A DNA stretch of 64,000 nt from MPNP01 sp026709725 (GTDB lineage: Bacteria; Pseudomonadota; Alphaproteobacteria; Rhodobacterales; Rhodobacteraceae), in NCBI GenBank assembly GCA_965200805.1, contig OZ241384.1:2046001-2110000 (forward strand). The letters are read 5' to 3'. The notes under the pieces were generated by a model. It had not been told where the DNA came from, did not search any database, and saw only the letters and a program-made list of their open reading frames with translations. Within the stretch, counting starts at the first letter, position 1; every line of letters starts with the position of its first letter. A program made the position numbers and the translations under genes. Shown in pieces: positions 7,559 to 17,227 of this stretch.

Positions 7559-10045
7559 ATGACTGATCGCGTCCGGGCCCTGGTGGTCGGCGGCGGTGTT
7601 GTCGGTGTCTCAATCGCCTACCACCTTGCGAAAGCGGGCTGGCAGGAGACCATGCTGATTGAACGGGATGAACTGACCAGCGGCTCAACCTGGCATGCCG
7701 CCGGTCTCCTGCCCCTCTTCAACCTGAATTATTCAGCCAGCCACATCCATCGCCATTCAATCAGCCTTTACAGGACCCTGGAGAATGAAACCGGTCTTGA
7801 TCCGGGCTTCCGGCCCGTTGGCAACCTGCGCATGGCGCAGACCGAGGATCGCATGCGTGAGTACATGCTCTACGCCAGCACGGCTGATACAATCGATATC
7901 CCGTATGCCTTCCTCACGCCCGCGGAGATTGCAGAGCGGTATCCGCTTGTCCGCACCGATGATCTGCGCGGGGCGATTTTCCATCCAACCGATGGCTACA
8001 TCAATCCGGCTGACCTGACACAGGCTCTGGCAAGGGGTGCGCGTCAACTGGGTGTGACAATACAGAAACGACGCCAGCTTGATGCCATGGAATGGACAGG
8101 GTCCGAGTGGATTGTCAGCGGCTCGATCATGCTTGAGGCGGGCGGCAACCTCATCGAATCGCCCGAGCGGTTTGCAATTCACACCGAGCATGTGATCATG
8201 GCGACCGGAAACCATGCCCAGAGAACAGCTGCGATTCTTGGCATCACCTCCCCGGCAATCCCCGTTGAGCACCAGTATATCGTCACGGATGTTGATCCCG
8301 TGCTTGCGGAATGGCGCAAGGAGAACCCGGAACACCCGGTCCTCCGTGATCCCGATGCCAGGTGGTATCTGCGTGAGGAGCGTGGTGGCTGGCTGCTTGG
8401 CCCTTATGAAGATGGTGCGCCCGCCCGCTTTGCCCATGGCGTGCCAAAGACCTTCCGGTCCGACCTGTTCAATCTTGATCTTGATCGGATTGAAGCGGAG
8501 TACCAGTCGATGCTGCATCGCGTTCCATCCAGTGAGCAGTGTGGACTGAAAGGCGATTTCAATGGACCGATCTGCTATACGCCGGACGGAAACCCGCTGC
8601 TCGGTCCGGCCCCGGGTCTGCGCAATGTCTGGCTGGCAGAAGGGTTCTCATTCGGGGTCACCACGGCCGGCGGTGCCGGATACTATCTCGCGCAAACCAT
8701 CGTTGATGGTGAGGCCGGGATCGACATGATCAGCTTTGATCCCCGCCGATTTGGCGACTGGATCACGAAACGCTATGCCATTGAGAAGAACGAGGAGTGC
8801 TATGCAACATTTCTGAAACTGCATCACCCGGATGAGGAGCGGCCGGCGTGCCGCCCCCTGCGCTGCGCCCCCTGCTATGATCGCCTCAGGTCGCGGGGTG
8901 CCCAGTTCGGGCAGGTCAATGGCTGGGAGCGACCAAACTATTTTGCTCCACAGGATTTTGATGATCACGCTGCCCGATCGTTTCATCAGGGAGGCTGGTG
9001 GCCATATGCCCGGGCTGAAGCCAGTGCCGTTCGCAGCACGGTGGGCATCCTTGATGCCACCGCCTTCGCCAAACATGAAATCCTTGGCCCCGGTGCGACA
9101 CAATTTCTTGACTGGTACACGGCGAATCGCCTGCCGTCCGTCGGTCGGGTTTCCCTGACCCACGCACTGACCCCGGCCGGGACAGTCTGCTCCGAGTTCA
9201 CTGTCGCCCGGCTGGCCGGGGATCGCTATTTTCTTGTCTCTGCGGGTGCCTGGGCAAGTTATGACGGCGACTGCCTGCGCAAGGCCGCGCTCGATAAACA
9301 TGTCGAATTCGGTCCCATCGAAATCCGTGATGTCAGCACACGGTGGGGATGTTTTGTTCTTGCCGGACCCAATGCACGATCATTGATGACGGATCTTCTT
9401 GAACATCCCGATCCCGCCACAGCCCTTTGCAACGAGAATTTCCCCTGGCTTGCCCACCGCACGCTGGAGTTGGGCATGTGCCCGGTGCGCGTCCTTCGGG
9501 TTTCGTACACGGGATCACCTGGCTGGGAACTGTATCATCCCCTGGAGATGCAGAACTACCTCTTCGATCTTGTCGAGAGGCATGGCGCTCCCCATAAACT
9601 CAAGGACTTCGGAGCGCGGGCCCAGAACTGGCTGCGCATGGAGAAGAGCTACCGTGCCTTCGGGGCCGAACTCGGACGCGACATCACCCTTCATGAGGCC
9701 GGACTTGAACGCTTTATTGACAATGAGAAGGATTTCCGGGGAAAACAGGCCATGCTGGAGACCGCTCAACGCTCGGCCTGTGTAACCCTGCTGATCTCCT
9801 GCCCCCCGTCCGTCTCACCCTGGGGCCGCGAGTCGATCTGGGTTGGCGGGGACAGAATTGGCCGCCTGACCTCGGGCGGGTGGTCTGTTCTGCGCAACAC
9901 CTCCATCGGCATGGGTTACGTCCATCCCGATTTCAGTGCGCCCGGTACCGGTGTCGAGGTCAGGATCATGAACACCCGCTGTCCGGCGACCATTGTTGAG
10001 GACAGCCCCTATGACCCCGACAATCTGGTTTTGCAGGGCGGTTGA
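7559..10045 (+). CDS. FAD-dependent dimethylglycine/sarcosine dehydrogenase-like protein (DAO + GcvT domains)
   Basis: Predicted to demethylate an N-methylated glycine (dimethylglycine, sarcosine or a related betaine product), passing the C1 unit to tetrahydrofolate. ATG 7559 places the FAD loop VVGGGVVGVSIAYHL at residue 9, as in the family; an upstream in-frame ATG at 7502 would add 19 atypical residues. STWHAAGLL carries the His expected to bind FAD covalently. The N-terminal half (about 1-440) is the DAO oxidoreductase. The C-terminal half (about 440-828) is an aminomethyltransferase (GcvT-like) domain with SYTGSPGWELYHP and NWLRMEKSYRAFG. No betaine transporter or serine hydroxymethyltransferase lies beside it, so the exact substrate is open. 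Confidence 0.9.
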   Translation: MTDRVRALVVGGGVVGVSIAYHLAKAGWQETMLIERDELTSGSTWHAAGLLPLFNLNYSASHIHRHSISLYRTLENETGLDPGFRPVGNLRMAQTEDRMREYMLYASTADTIDIPYAFLTPAEIAERYPLVRTDDLRGAIFHPTDGYINPADLTQALARGARQLGVTIQKRRQLDAMEWTGSEWIVSGSIMLEAGGNLIESPERFAIHTEHVIMATGNHAQRTAAILGITSPAIPVEHQYIVTDVDPVLAEWRKENPEHPVLRDPDARWYLREERGGWLLGPYEDGAPARFAHGVPKTFRSDLFNLDLDRIEAEYQSMLHRVPSSEQCGLKGDFNGPICYTPDGNPLLGPAPGLRNVWLAEGFSFGVTTAGGAGYYLAQTIVDGEAGIDMISFDPRRFGDWITKRYAIEKNEECYATFLKLHHPDEERPACRPLRCAPCYDRLRSRGAQFGQVNGWERPNYFAPQDFDDHAARSFHQGGWWPYARAEASAVRSTVGILDATAFAKHEILGPGATQFLDWYTANRLPSVGRVSLTHALTPAGTVCSEFTVARLAGDRYFLVSAGAWASYDGDCLRKAALDKHVEFGPIEIRDVSTRWGCFVLAGPNARSLMTDLLEHPDPATALCNENFPWLAHRTLELGMCPVRVLRVSYTGSPGWELYHPLEMQNYLFDLVERHGAPHKLKDFGARAQNWLRMEKSYRAFGAELGRDITLHEAGLERFIDNEKDFRGKQAMLETAQRSACVTLLISCPPSVSPWGRESIWVGGDRIGRLTSGGWSVLRNTSIGMGYVHPDFSAPGTGVEVRIMNTRCPATIVEDSPYDPDNLVLQGG

Positions 10046-10070
10046 GAGCGATGCTCATCTTTCGTGCGGT

Positions 10071-11135
10071 CTATGCCACACTTTGCCCATCGTTCTTCCC
10101 AAGCCTCAATTGGATCTTGAGGGAACAGGTTCTGTCACCGGCCTGTTCAAATGCTGCCAGGGCATCATTGAGTTCATATGTCTGCGTGACAATCGGCATC
10201 ACGTCAATCCGACCCGTATCAATCATGTGTGCGGCATCCGCGAATTCCGCATGAAAGCGCTGGGTGCCAACCAGGCGGATTTCCTTGCTGACAACCTGGT
10301 TCAGCGGCAGCGGAACCTCGCCCGCCATACCAACCAGAACAACGGTGCCATGAGGTCGGATCATGCCGAGTGCGGCCTGGAGTGCGGCCCCTGAACCCGT
10401 GCACTCAAAGATGACGTCACAGCGGCCCTTCTCATCGCTGAGCGGGGCAAGATGATCGGAATGCGCCGCGACATTGATTGCCCTGTCCGCACCGAATTTC
10501 TCTGCCACCGAGAGGGGAAAGTCGTGCAGATCCGTCACGATCAGTTCCGCCGGAGTCTTCATTGCAGCGACCCCCGTCATAAGACAGCCGATTGGTCCGG
10601 CTCCCATGATCAGGATCCGGCGCCCGTGGAGATCCGGCGCCTGCGAGACCGCATGCAGACAGACTGCCAGCGGTTCCGTGCATGCGGCCGCTGCCACGGG
10701 GACAGAGCTGGCCAAACGGTGCGCCCTGACCGCAGGAACGGTTACAATATCACGAAAGAGCCCGTGATCATGGGGCATGTTGGCGATTGATCCCATGAAC
10801 CGCATCCGGAGGCAATGGTTCCATTCACGCCGTTTGCAGAAGCGGCATGCACCGCAGTGCAGACTCGGATTGATGGCAACCAGATCACCCTGCACCAGAC
10901 CATTGACTTTGGTGCCGACAGCGATGATGTGGCCAGCCGCTTCGTGACCAACGATGAAAGCCTCGCGGACCCGGACATGACCAATTCCACCGTCATGAAA
11001 ATAATGCAGGTCGGATCCGCAGATACCGCCCCGACCCATTGCCACCTGGACATCATGCGGCCCGATCTCCGGCACCAGTTCGCTCTCAATGCGAATGTCA
11101 TGAACCTGATGCAGTCGACAGGTTCGGGATTCCAT
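10071..11135 (-). CDS. Zinc-dependent dehydrogenase, L-idonate 5-dehydrogenase-like
   Basis: A medium-chain zinc dehydrogenase most like L-idonate 5-dehydrogenase, which oxidises L-idonate to 5-ketogluconate. The catalytic zinc motif GGICGSDLHYFHDGG and GHEAAG are present, as is the structural zinc cluster HCGACRFCKRREWNHC. The Rossmann loop is MGAGPIGCL. ATG 11135, 11 bp past the hydrolase stop, is chosen; a TTG at 11150 would overlap that stop. The gene ends in TAG, showing that TAG is an ordinary stop here. It is the last gene of a three-gene minus-strand operon with the hydrolase and the dehalogenase, suggesting catabolism of a small hydroxy acid or lactone. The substrate is not certain. 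Confidence 0.85.
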   Translation of the reverse strand: MESRTCRLHQVHDIRIESELVPEIGPHDVQVAMGRGGICGSDLHYFHDGGIGHVRVREAFIVGHEAAGHIIAVGTKVNGLVQGDLVAINPSLHCGACRFCKRREWNHCLRMRFMGSIANMPHDHGLFRDIVTVPAVRAHRLASSVPVAAAACTEPLAVCLHAVSQAPDLHGRRILIMGAGPIGCLMTGVAAMKTPAELIVTDLHDFPLSVAEKFGADRAINVAAHSDHLAPLSDEKGRCDVIFECTGSGAALQAALGMIRPHGTVVLVGMAGEVPLPLNQVVSKEIRLVGTQRFHAEFADAAHMIDTGRIDVMPIVTQTYELNDALAAFEQAGDRTCSLKIQLRLGKNDGQSVA

Positions 11136-11146
11136 GCCGAGAGCCC

Positions 11147-11998
11147 TCAAACCGATCGATTGTCTGCGCTTCGTGGTCCCTGATCCAGAACTGCCGCGAT
11201 CGCCCTGAGTGATTCAGGCTCATCAAGAAACGGGCAATGACCACGATCCGGAACCTCCACAGCAAGAAGATCCGGCTTGTACTGAATCATCTTGCGGACG
11301 GTTGCCGCCGAGAGCAGCTCTGAGTTGGCGCCGCGAATGACAGCGCCGGGCGGTTTGGATAAAAGGGCAAAGATTTCCCAGAATTCAGCGATGTCGTCAT
11401 TTCCCGAGGCAAGAAACGCATCGCGCAGGGCAGGGTCGTAATTCAGTCTCAATCCGGAGTCCGATTGCCGGTACCGTCTTCTGGCCTCCACAAGCCAGCG
11501 TGCATGCGGCACATTCGCAAATCCCCGGGATGTTCTGGCGAGATGGCCGGCACCCTCGCTGAAATTCTCCGCCCCCGGCTCCCGGCCAATCCATTCAGCG
11601 ATCTGATCAAGCCCCACACGTTCAATCCGGGGTCCGATATCGTTGAGAACAAAACCGGCAAGCCGCTCGGGTGCAAGGCTTGCCAGAGCCATGGTGATCA
11701 GTCCGCCCCGGGATGTCCCGATGAAACACGCCGACCGGATGTCAAGGTGTTCCATCAGGCATTGAACATCACGGGTCTCGATCCCGAGAGTGTAGCGGGA
11801 TGCCTTGGCATCCCAATCTGATTCTCCCCGACCCCGGGCATCCGGACAGATGAAGCGATGGTCGGGGAATTGCGATGGCAGATGGTCAAAATCACATGAA
11901 TTCCGGGTCAGGCCGGCAAGGCAGATGACGGGAAAACCGTCACCTGTGTCGCGGTAGGCCAGTTGCAGCCCATCCTCGGATTGAAAATAACGGATCAT
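11147..11998 (-). CDS. Alpha/beta-fold hydrolase
   Basis: A 283-residue single-domain hydrolase. Nucleophile elbow: GTSRGG, with serine near residue 95. Oxyanion-side motif: GLTRNSCDFDHL. The catalytic His lies in DRGHCPFLDEP close to the C-terminus. No signal peptide is seen, so it is probably cytosolic. It could act on a lactone, ester or haloacid-derived substrate of this operon, but the family is too broad to say. Its first 47 bases lie inside one copy of a 101-bp duplication, which has moved its start 97 bp away from the upstream dehalogenase stop. The ancestral arrangement was a 4-bp overlap. Confidence 0.88.
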   Translation of the reverse strand: MIRYFQSEDGLQLAYRDTGDGFPVICLAGLTRNSCDFDHLPSQFPDHRFICPDARGRGESDWDAKASRYTLGIETRDVQCLMEHLDIRSACFIGTSRGGLITMALASLAPERLAGFVLNDIGPRIERVGLDQIAEWIGREPGAENFSEGAGHLARTSRGFANVPHARWLVEARRRYRQSDSGLRLNYDPALRDAFLASGNDDIAEFWEIFALLSKPPGAVIRGANSELLSAATVRKMIQYKPDLLAVEVPDRGHCPFLDEPESLRAIAAVLDQGPRSADNRSV

Positions 11999-12153
11999 GA
12001 GGCGTTCAGGATGTCAGCAATGCCGTTGAGGTCGGACATGACGGTATCGGGACGGTAGGCCAGTTGCAGCCCATCCTCGGATTGAAAATAACGGATCATG
12101 AGGCGTTCAGGATGTCAGCAATGCCGTTGAGGTCGGACATGACGGTATCGGGA
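11952..12153. repeat. Exact 101-bp tandem duplication across a gene junction
   Basis: Bases 11952-12052 and 12053-12153 are identical. Each copy contains the 5' end of the hydrolase and the 3' end of the dehalogenase, including their former TGA/ATG overlap. Both genes stay intact, one using each copy. The leftover start in the second copy opens a short chimera of hydrolase N-terminus joined to dehalogenase tail. Perfect identity means the event is recent or an assembly artefact. Confidence 0.95.
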
Positions 12154-12773
12154 CGGTGGGGCAGGCGATCAACCGGCTCGTTGTGCCGATTGATCCAGAC
12201 CGTTCGGAAACCGAACGATCCCGCGCCTGCAACATCCCAGCCATTGGCCGAGACAAAGAGAACCGCATCGGGTGCAAGCGCATAGTCGTCTGTGACCATT
12301 GCATAGACTCGGTGGTCCGGCTTGAAGACCCTGATCGCCTCAACACTGAATACATCATCAATCCTGCCGGTGATACCTGTCGCATCAAGCGCTGCTGCAA
12401 GCATGTTCCGGTTCCCATTCGACAGGATTGCGCTCCTTGACGGGTGCCCGTCGAGCGCAGCCAGCAGATCGCTGACCTCTGGATAGGAACGGATGTTCAG
12501 ATAAAGTTCCAGTATACGCTCTCTCTGTGCAGCATCGTCAATTCTGCTGTTTTCCAGTGCCCAGTCAAGACTCTCGCAGGTGATTGACCAGAAATCTTCA
12601 TACTGGCCGGTCATGGAGAGAATCCAAGTGTATTGCAATTGCTTCTGTCGCCAGTCGGCAGCAACACGGGCGGCCATATCACTGTCAATATCCCCCAGGA
12701 CATCATGCACGGCAGACGCAATATCAAACAATGTGCCGTAGGCATCAAAGACACACGCCTCAATCGAGTTCAT
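12096..12773 (-). CDS. (S)-2-haloacid dehalogenase, type II (HAD superfamily)
   Basis: Predicted to hydrolyse (S)-2-haloacids to (R)-2-hydroxyacids through an aspartyl ester. The 225-residue length fits type II enzymes. DAYGTLFD carries the nucleophile Asp near residue 10; LSNGN holds the phosphate-loop-2 position; KPDHRVY supplies the lysine; VSANGWDVAGA is the characteristic final motif. ATG 12773 follows a good GGAG site. The frame is open further upstream, but that extension is not family-like. First gene of the operon with the hydrolase and idonate-type dehydrogenase. A dehalogenase beside a hydroxyacid dehydrogenase could form a short catabolic route, which is inference. Confidence 0.9.
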   Translation of the reverse strand: MNSIEACVFDAYGTLFDIASAVHDVLGDIDSDMAARVAADWRQKQLQYTWILSMTGQYEDFWSITCESLDWALENSRIDDAAQRERILELYLNIRSYPEVSDLLAALDGHPSRSAILSNGNRNMLAAALDATGITGRIDDVFSVEAIRVFKPDHRVYAMVTDDYALAPDAVLFVSANGWDVAGAGSFGFRTVWINRHNEPVDRLPHRPDTVMSDLNGIADILNAS

Positions 12774-13364
12774 CCGCTCTCCACTCCCAATACCGCCTTT
12801 CTCGAACTCCGGATCATAGCATTCCTGACCCCAAATTGCCAATCGGCACATCTGATGCACACAACCCGTTTTCCGGATATGCCTTGCACAATTCGCTGAC
12901 TGCACCGGATTGCGGATCTCCGGCGGCCCCGGACCGGTTTCGTGTGCGTGGCACGCATTTTCCCAAGAGGGCGTCTCCTGTGCAGGAAAGGGCACCGTCA
13001 ACAGCCCCGAACAGACTCTCAAGGGACACGTCTCCCGACCCGTCAGCCGGGCTGACTCAATGAGACGTGCCGGTGGAATGTTCCCGAATCATGGGGTTTC
13101 AGCGGCAACACTCTCCCGGCCCGTCGGCCCCGGAAACCGCCCGAAATGCCCTGCAAAGGGACCCCCTGCTGGCTTCACCATCCGCACGAGAGGCCCCTGA
13201 CAGGAGATGCCGCCCCGAAATGCTCCCTCCGCCACACTTCCCTTGCGGGGAATGAAATGGTAGGCGTCACCCCCGGACCCCTGATTCGCGTTCGCGGAAT
13301 GTGTCTCGCGGGTCGCATTGTGTGACGGCAGGTGTTTTGGGGAATTACAGGAAAGGATGCGGAG
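12774..13364. other. Intergenic, no recognisable gene
   Basis: About 590 bp between the divergent dehalogenase and glyoxalase-fold genes. Several open frames exist on both strands but are rich in Arg, Pro and Cys and match nothing I know. It should contain both promoters. No repeat or hairpin stands out. Confidence 0.6.
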
Positions 13365-13745
13365 ATGTCTGCACAACCGGGAACAATCGTCTGGAATGAG
13401 CTCAACACGCACGATGTCGAGAGTGCCAGATCCTTCTACAGCAAGGTCTTTGGCTGGGAATTTTCAACCGACAATCCTCAAAACTACACAGTCGCTCTCA
13501 AGGACGGGAAGATGGTCGCCGGCCTCTTTGACCTGTCTGCAGGTGAGGAGACCAAGGCAGCACCGCCGAGTTGGCTAACCTATGTTGAAACGGATGACAT
13601 CAAGGCCGCCTGCGAGGCCGCGCTTGCAGCCGGGGGCACCTGTCTCAGGCCTGCATTCCATGTTGATGGAGTGGGCATGATTGGTATCATTCTCGACAAC
13701 ACCGGTGCCTGCCTTGCACTCATGCAGTCTGATGATCCGACCTGA
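13365..13745 (+). CDS. VOC (glyoxalase/bleomycin resistance fold) protein
   Basis: A 126-residue vicinal-oxygen-chelate protein. It begins PGTIVWNELNTHD, followed by SARSFYSKVFGWEF, typical of the single-repeat glyoxalase-like family. The second half contains PPSWLTYVETDDI and ends with the metal-side strand DNTGACLALMQ. The start at 13365 follows a purine-rich ribosome site. The enzymatic role is unknown; such proteins can be isomerases, lyases or ligand carriers. Monocistronic, convergent with fabI. Confidence 0.85.
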   Translation: MSAQPGTIVWNELNTHDVESARSFYSKVFGWEFSTDNPQNYTVALKDGKMVAGLFDLSAGEETKAAPPSWLTYVETDDIKAACEAALAAGGTCLRPAFHVDGVGMIGIILDNTGACLALMQSDDPT

Positions 13746-13822
13746 AACTCTATCAGGAAGTGCATGAAGGGCGTGGAGCATGCAGTTTTGCACTGACAGA
13801 CTGTCGATCGAATCGTCTGACA

Positions 13823-13852
13823 GGATGTGATCAGCCGGGATGTGATCAGCCG
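13823..13852. repeat. Two tandem copies of a 15-bp TGATCA-containing unit
   Basis: GGATGTGATCAGCCG is repeated exactly twice, followed by a degenerate third copy ending near 13868. It lies between the converging glyoxalase-fold gene and fabI. The core TGATCA recurs in the array at 2144. Function is unknown. Confidence 0.7.
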
Positions 13853-13908
13853 ATAGAGTGATCAGTCGTTCGGGGAGGGCAGATCGGTTTGGGAGCAGCA
13901 GATCAGGT

Positions 13909-14697
13909 TCAGAGGTTGTCCGCCTGGGGCATGCCAAGAATGTGATAGCCGCCATCCACGCGAATCACCTCACCGGTTGTGCTGCTGCCGGCATCCGAGA
14001 CCAAATAGACCGCTGTGCCACCAATCGCCTCCAGGGTGGCATTGGCCCGGAGGGGTGCGTTGGACTCTGTGTGCCGGAACGTTTTCCGGGCACCACCAAT
14101 CGCCGCACCCGCAAGTGTTTTCATGGGGCCCGGGCTGATCGCATTGACCCGGATCTTTTCCGGCCCCAGGTCGTTGGCAAGGTAGCGGACGGACGACTCC
14201 AGGGCTGCTTTGGCAACACCCATGACATTGTAATAGGGCGAGACGCGATTGGAACCCTGATAGGTCAGCGTGAGCAGCGAACCGCCATCGCTCATCAGCA
14301 GATGCGCGCGTCGGGCAAGATCAATGAAGGAGTAGCATGAGATCAGAAGGGAGTTGGTAAAGTTGTCGCTGCTGGTTGCGATAAAACGACCTGTGAGTTC
14401 GGTCTTGTCTGAATATGCCATGGCATGAACAAGGAAATCCAGCCTCCCCCATCTGGTCCTGATACAATCAAACAGGGCATCAAGCTCCTGACTGATGAGG
14501 ATATCAGCCTGCATGGTGATTGAGGCATTCAATGCCTCAGCCAGCGGTATGACCCGTTTCCCCAACGCTTCATTTTGGTATGTGATGGCAAGTTCGGCAC
14601 CGGCCTCCCTGAGAGCGCTTGCAATTCCCCAGGCAATCGAACGGGTGTTGGCAACACCCATGACAAGACCATGTTTGCCATGCAGAACCCCGGTCAT
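13909..14697 (-). CDS. fabI: Enoyl-[acyl-carrier-protein] reductase (NADH)
   Basis: Catalyses the last step of the fatty-acid elongation cycle, reducing trans-2-enoyl-ACP. 262 residues, the standard length. The N-terminal loop GVANTRSIAWGIA binds NADH. The catalytic Tyr-X6-Lys is YYNVMGVAK, near residues 155-163. The C-terminal VDGGYHILGM is typical. It starts 6 bp after fabB ends, so the two are translationally linked in a fabA-fabB-fabI operon. This set makes unsaturated fatty acids, with fabI as the reductase. The frame is intact. Confidence 0.95.
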   Translation of the reverse strand: MTGVLHGKHGLVMGVANTRSIAWGIASALREAGAELAITYQNEALGKRVIPLAEALNASITMQADILISQELDALFDCIRTRWGRLDFLVHAMAYSDKTELTGRFIATSSDNFTNSLLISCYSFIDLARRAHLLMSDGGSLLTLTYQGSNRVSPYYNVMGVAKAALESSVRYLANDLGPEKIRVNAISPGPMKTLAGAAIGGARKTFRHTESNAPLRANATLEAIGGTAVYLVSDAGSSTTGEVIRVDGGYHILGMPQADNL

Positions 14698-14703
14698 TGT
14701 CCG

Positions 14704-15933
14704 CTATCCCTCAAATAAACTGAAAGCAAGCGTGGCATTGGTGCCCCCAAAACCAAAACTGTTTGTCAGAATTGTATCAACATCCACATCCGTTACCGTC
14801 TCGCGGAGAACTTCCTCCTCATTGATGGCGGGATCAAGTTCAGTGATATTTGCCGAAGCAGTGAGGAAACGACCCTCCATCATCAGGATGCAGTAGATCG
14901 CCTCATGGACACCGGTTGCGCCAAGCGAATGTCCGGTCAATGACTTTGTTGAACTGATCCGCGGCATGTCCCGGTCAGCGAAAAGACGGCGGATGGCTTC
15001 AATCTCAACCACATCACCGGCAGGCGTTGATGTGCCATGGGCATTGATGTAGTCAATGCGCCGATCATCCAGGCCGGTCATGGCCAGCCGCATCGACCGC
15101 TCGCCACCCTCCCCGGACGGAGCGACCATATCGAATCCATCAGATGTTGCCCCGTACCCTGTCACTTCGCAATAGATTCTGGCACCCCGGGCCTGGGCAT
15201 GCTCAAGTTCTTCCAGGACGACGATGCCACCACCACCGGCAATGACAAATCCATCCCGCGTTGCATCAAAAGCCCGCGATGCCGTCTGTGGCGTGTCATT
15301 GTACTTTGAGCTCATGGCACCCATGGCGTCAAAGAGACAGGATAAACTCCAGTCCAGTTCCTCTCCGCCGCCGGCAAAAATGACATCCTGCTTGTTCAGC
15401 TGAATCTGTTCGACACCGTTGCCAATGCAATGCGCCGAGGTCGCGCAGGCTGACGTGATTGAGTAATTGACCCCCTTGATCCTGAAGGGCGTTGCCAGAC
15501 TCGCCGAGTTTGTAGAGGACATGCAACGGGTCACCATGAAGGGGCCCATGCGCCGGGGGCTCCCGGTCTCCTTGACAATCCCGTGTGCATGGAAAAAGTT
15601 TGATGTGGATGGCCCGCCCGAACCGGTGATCAGCCCGGTGCGCTCATGCGAGATTTCGTTTGCCTCGAGACCCGAATCCCGTACTGCCTGCTCCATCGCA
15701 ACATAATTGTAGGCCGCACCGGGGCCCATGAAGCGCATCTGTCGCCGGTCGATGTGATCCTCAAGAACAATTGTCGGTTTGCCGTGGATCTGGCTGCGGA
15801 ATCCATGTTCGGCATATTCCTCGGCAAAAACGATCCCCGATCTGCCTTCCCGGAGTGATGAGGCGACCTCTTCACAGTCATTGCCGATCGGTGAGACAAT
15901 ACCAATTCCTGTGATCACGACACGGCGCATCAT
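14704..15933 (-). CDS. fabB: Beta-ketoacyl-ACP synthase I
   Basis: Condenses malonyl-ACP with acyl-ACP and is needed to elongate the cis-3-decenoyl intermediate in unsaturated fatty-acid synthesis. 409 residues. The active-site cysteine sits in SITSACATSAHCIG; the two histidines are in NAHGTSTPAGD and SLTGHSLGATG; the C-terminal glycine-rich segment is SFGFGGTNATL. A GGGGGA ribosome site lies a few bases before ATG 15933. It is 40 bp downstream of fabA in the same operon, the usual alphaproteobacterial arrangement. Confidence 0.95.
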   Translation of the reverse strand: MMRRVVITGIGIVSPIGNDCEEVASSLREGRSGIVFAEEYAEHGFRSQIHGKPTIVLEDHIDRRQMRFMGPGAAYNYVAMEQAVRDSGLEANEISHERTGLITGSGGPSTSNFFHAHGIVKETGSPRRMGPFMVTRCMSSTNSASLATPFRIKGVNYSITSACATSAHCIGNGVEQIQLNKQDVIFAGGGEELDWSLSCLFDAMGAMSSKYNDTPQTASRAFDATRDGFVIAGGGGIVVLEELEHAQARGARIYCEVTGYGATSDGFDMVAPSGEGGERSMRLAMTGLDDRRIDYINAHGTSTPAGDVVEIEAIRRLFADRDMPRISSTKSLTGHSLGATGVHEAIYCILMMEGRFLTASANITELDPAINEEEVLRETVTDVDVDTILTNSFGFGGTNATLAFSLFEG

Positions 15934-15973
15934 ATTCCCCCTGATGCCAGGATAATCCTCAAGCGCCGGATGA

Positions 15974-16483
15974 TCATTCTGTCATGAACAAGCCGACCTT
16001 CAGGCCGGTTGCCCTGTAGATCTCCTTGCCATCGGCGAGCATGGTTCCATCGGCGATACCGAGTTTCAATTTGCGGTCGATCACGCGGGTGAAATCCACG
16101 ACATACGTCACCAGTCTGTTGGCCGGAGTGACCATGTCAGTGAATTTGACCTCACCGGTCCCAAGGGCCCGCCCCCGCCCCTTGAGGCCCCGCCAGGCAA
16201 GATTGAATCCGGTCAGTTGCCAGAGGGCATCAAGGCCAAGACACCCCGGCATGACCGGATCCTCAATAAAATGACAGTTGAAGAACCAGAGATCGGGCCT
16301 GACATCAAGCTCGGCAACGACATGACCTTTGCTGTGTGGCCCCCGGTCTGCCGAAATCTGTGTGATACGGTTGAACATCAGCATCGGCGGCATCGGAAGC
16401 TGGGCGTTGCCGATGCCGAACAGCTCTCCCCGGGCGCATTGCAGCAGCCCTTCGAGGTCAAATGCCGATGGATATTTTGACAT
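15974..16483 (-). CDS. fabA: 3-hydroxyacyl-ACP dehydratase/isomerase
   Basis: Dehydrates 3-hydroxydecanoyl-ACP and isomerises the product, the branch point for unsaturated fatty acids. 169 residues from ATG 16483 (MSKYPSAFDLEGLL); the open frame extends upstream but that part is not family-like. The active-site histidine and aspartate lie in HFIEDPVMPGCLGLDALWQL. First gene of the fabA-fabB-fabI operon. An irr-type regulator often precedes fabA in related bacteria, but none is visible here. Confidence 0.95.
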   Translation of the reverse strand: MSKYPSAFDLEGLLQCARGELFGIGNAQLPMPPMLMFNRITQISADRGPHSKGHVVAELDVRPDLWFFNCHFIEDPVMPGCLGLDALWQLTGFNLAWRGLKGRGRALGTGEVKFTDMVTPANRLVTYVVDFTRVIDRKLKLGIADGTMLADGKEIYRATGLKVGLFMTE

Positions 16484-17227
16484 GAAACACACCTGTCCAT
16501 GGAACCCAGTGATTGGGCAAACAGAAACAATCATCACCATTCCCCAATACGGGTATTGTCGCAAAGACAACCCGAATTCAAGAAGAGCGGGGAATCCGGG
16601 CAGTGTCTCATCTTGAAATTATTTTTGGCTGTTTTTTTGTGGTCCCCGTGCCACTCTGAAGTGCAACGGGAACGGCGGGCCCGTTCGCCCGGAGAATTTC
16701 GAAAACTCGACATCTTCAAACTCACTGAACCGTTTGAACCCGAACGGCGCCCAATGCTCCGGCTGATTGTGCGCGGCGGCATATAGAGCATTATGCCAAA
16801 CACTGTCGGTTTGGCCCTGTAGAACATCAACAGCTGCCGGCTATCGGAAGTGACGGACTCCGTGCCGGTTTCGAATTCGGGACTCACGCCTCTGCGGTGA
16901 AGCACTTCCAGTTCTGTGGAGTGACTGTGCGGATTGCACCCTGCGGCGAAGATGTCCGGACGGGCGTTATTGTCGAACACGTCAGTTGTCTCATCATTGT
17001 CTTGGACCTGCCTGCATATTCGGTCCGGGGAGCAGTACGGGCCGTGGTGCAGCATGAGCTGATCTGAAGACAGGGCTCTCGGGATATGATTGAATCCGGG
17101 TGGTGCCGCCCCGGGCGGGCTGTCCACCCACTTTCGGGCACAACCCGTTCCGGCATTTGAGGCCTGCAATGCCGCTGTTATGAACAATCATGGCATTGTA
17201 TGATGGGAGGTGTGGGATCAAAAGGGT
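16484..17227. other. Divergent intergenic region, no recognisable gene
   Basis: About 740 bp between fabA and the IlvD-like dehydratase, which are divergent. The longest minus-strand frame (16534-17187) has an unnatural composition and overlaps the expected fabA promoter, so I do not call it. No clear operator was found. Confidence 0.55.

Noticed and set aside
12774..13022. 83-residue N-terminal extension of the haloacid dehalogenase
   Set aside because: ATG 12773 has a ribosome site and gives the family N-terminus; the extension is not protein-like.
16534..17187. 217-codon minus-strand frame upstream of fabA, considered as an irr-type regulator
   Set aside because: No metal-binding or winged-helix features; low-complexity composition.
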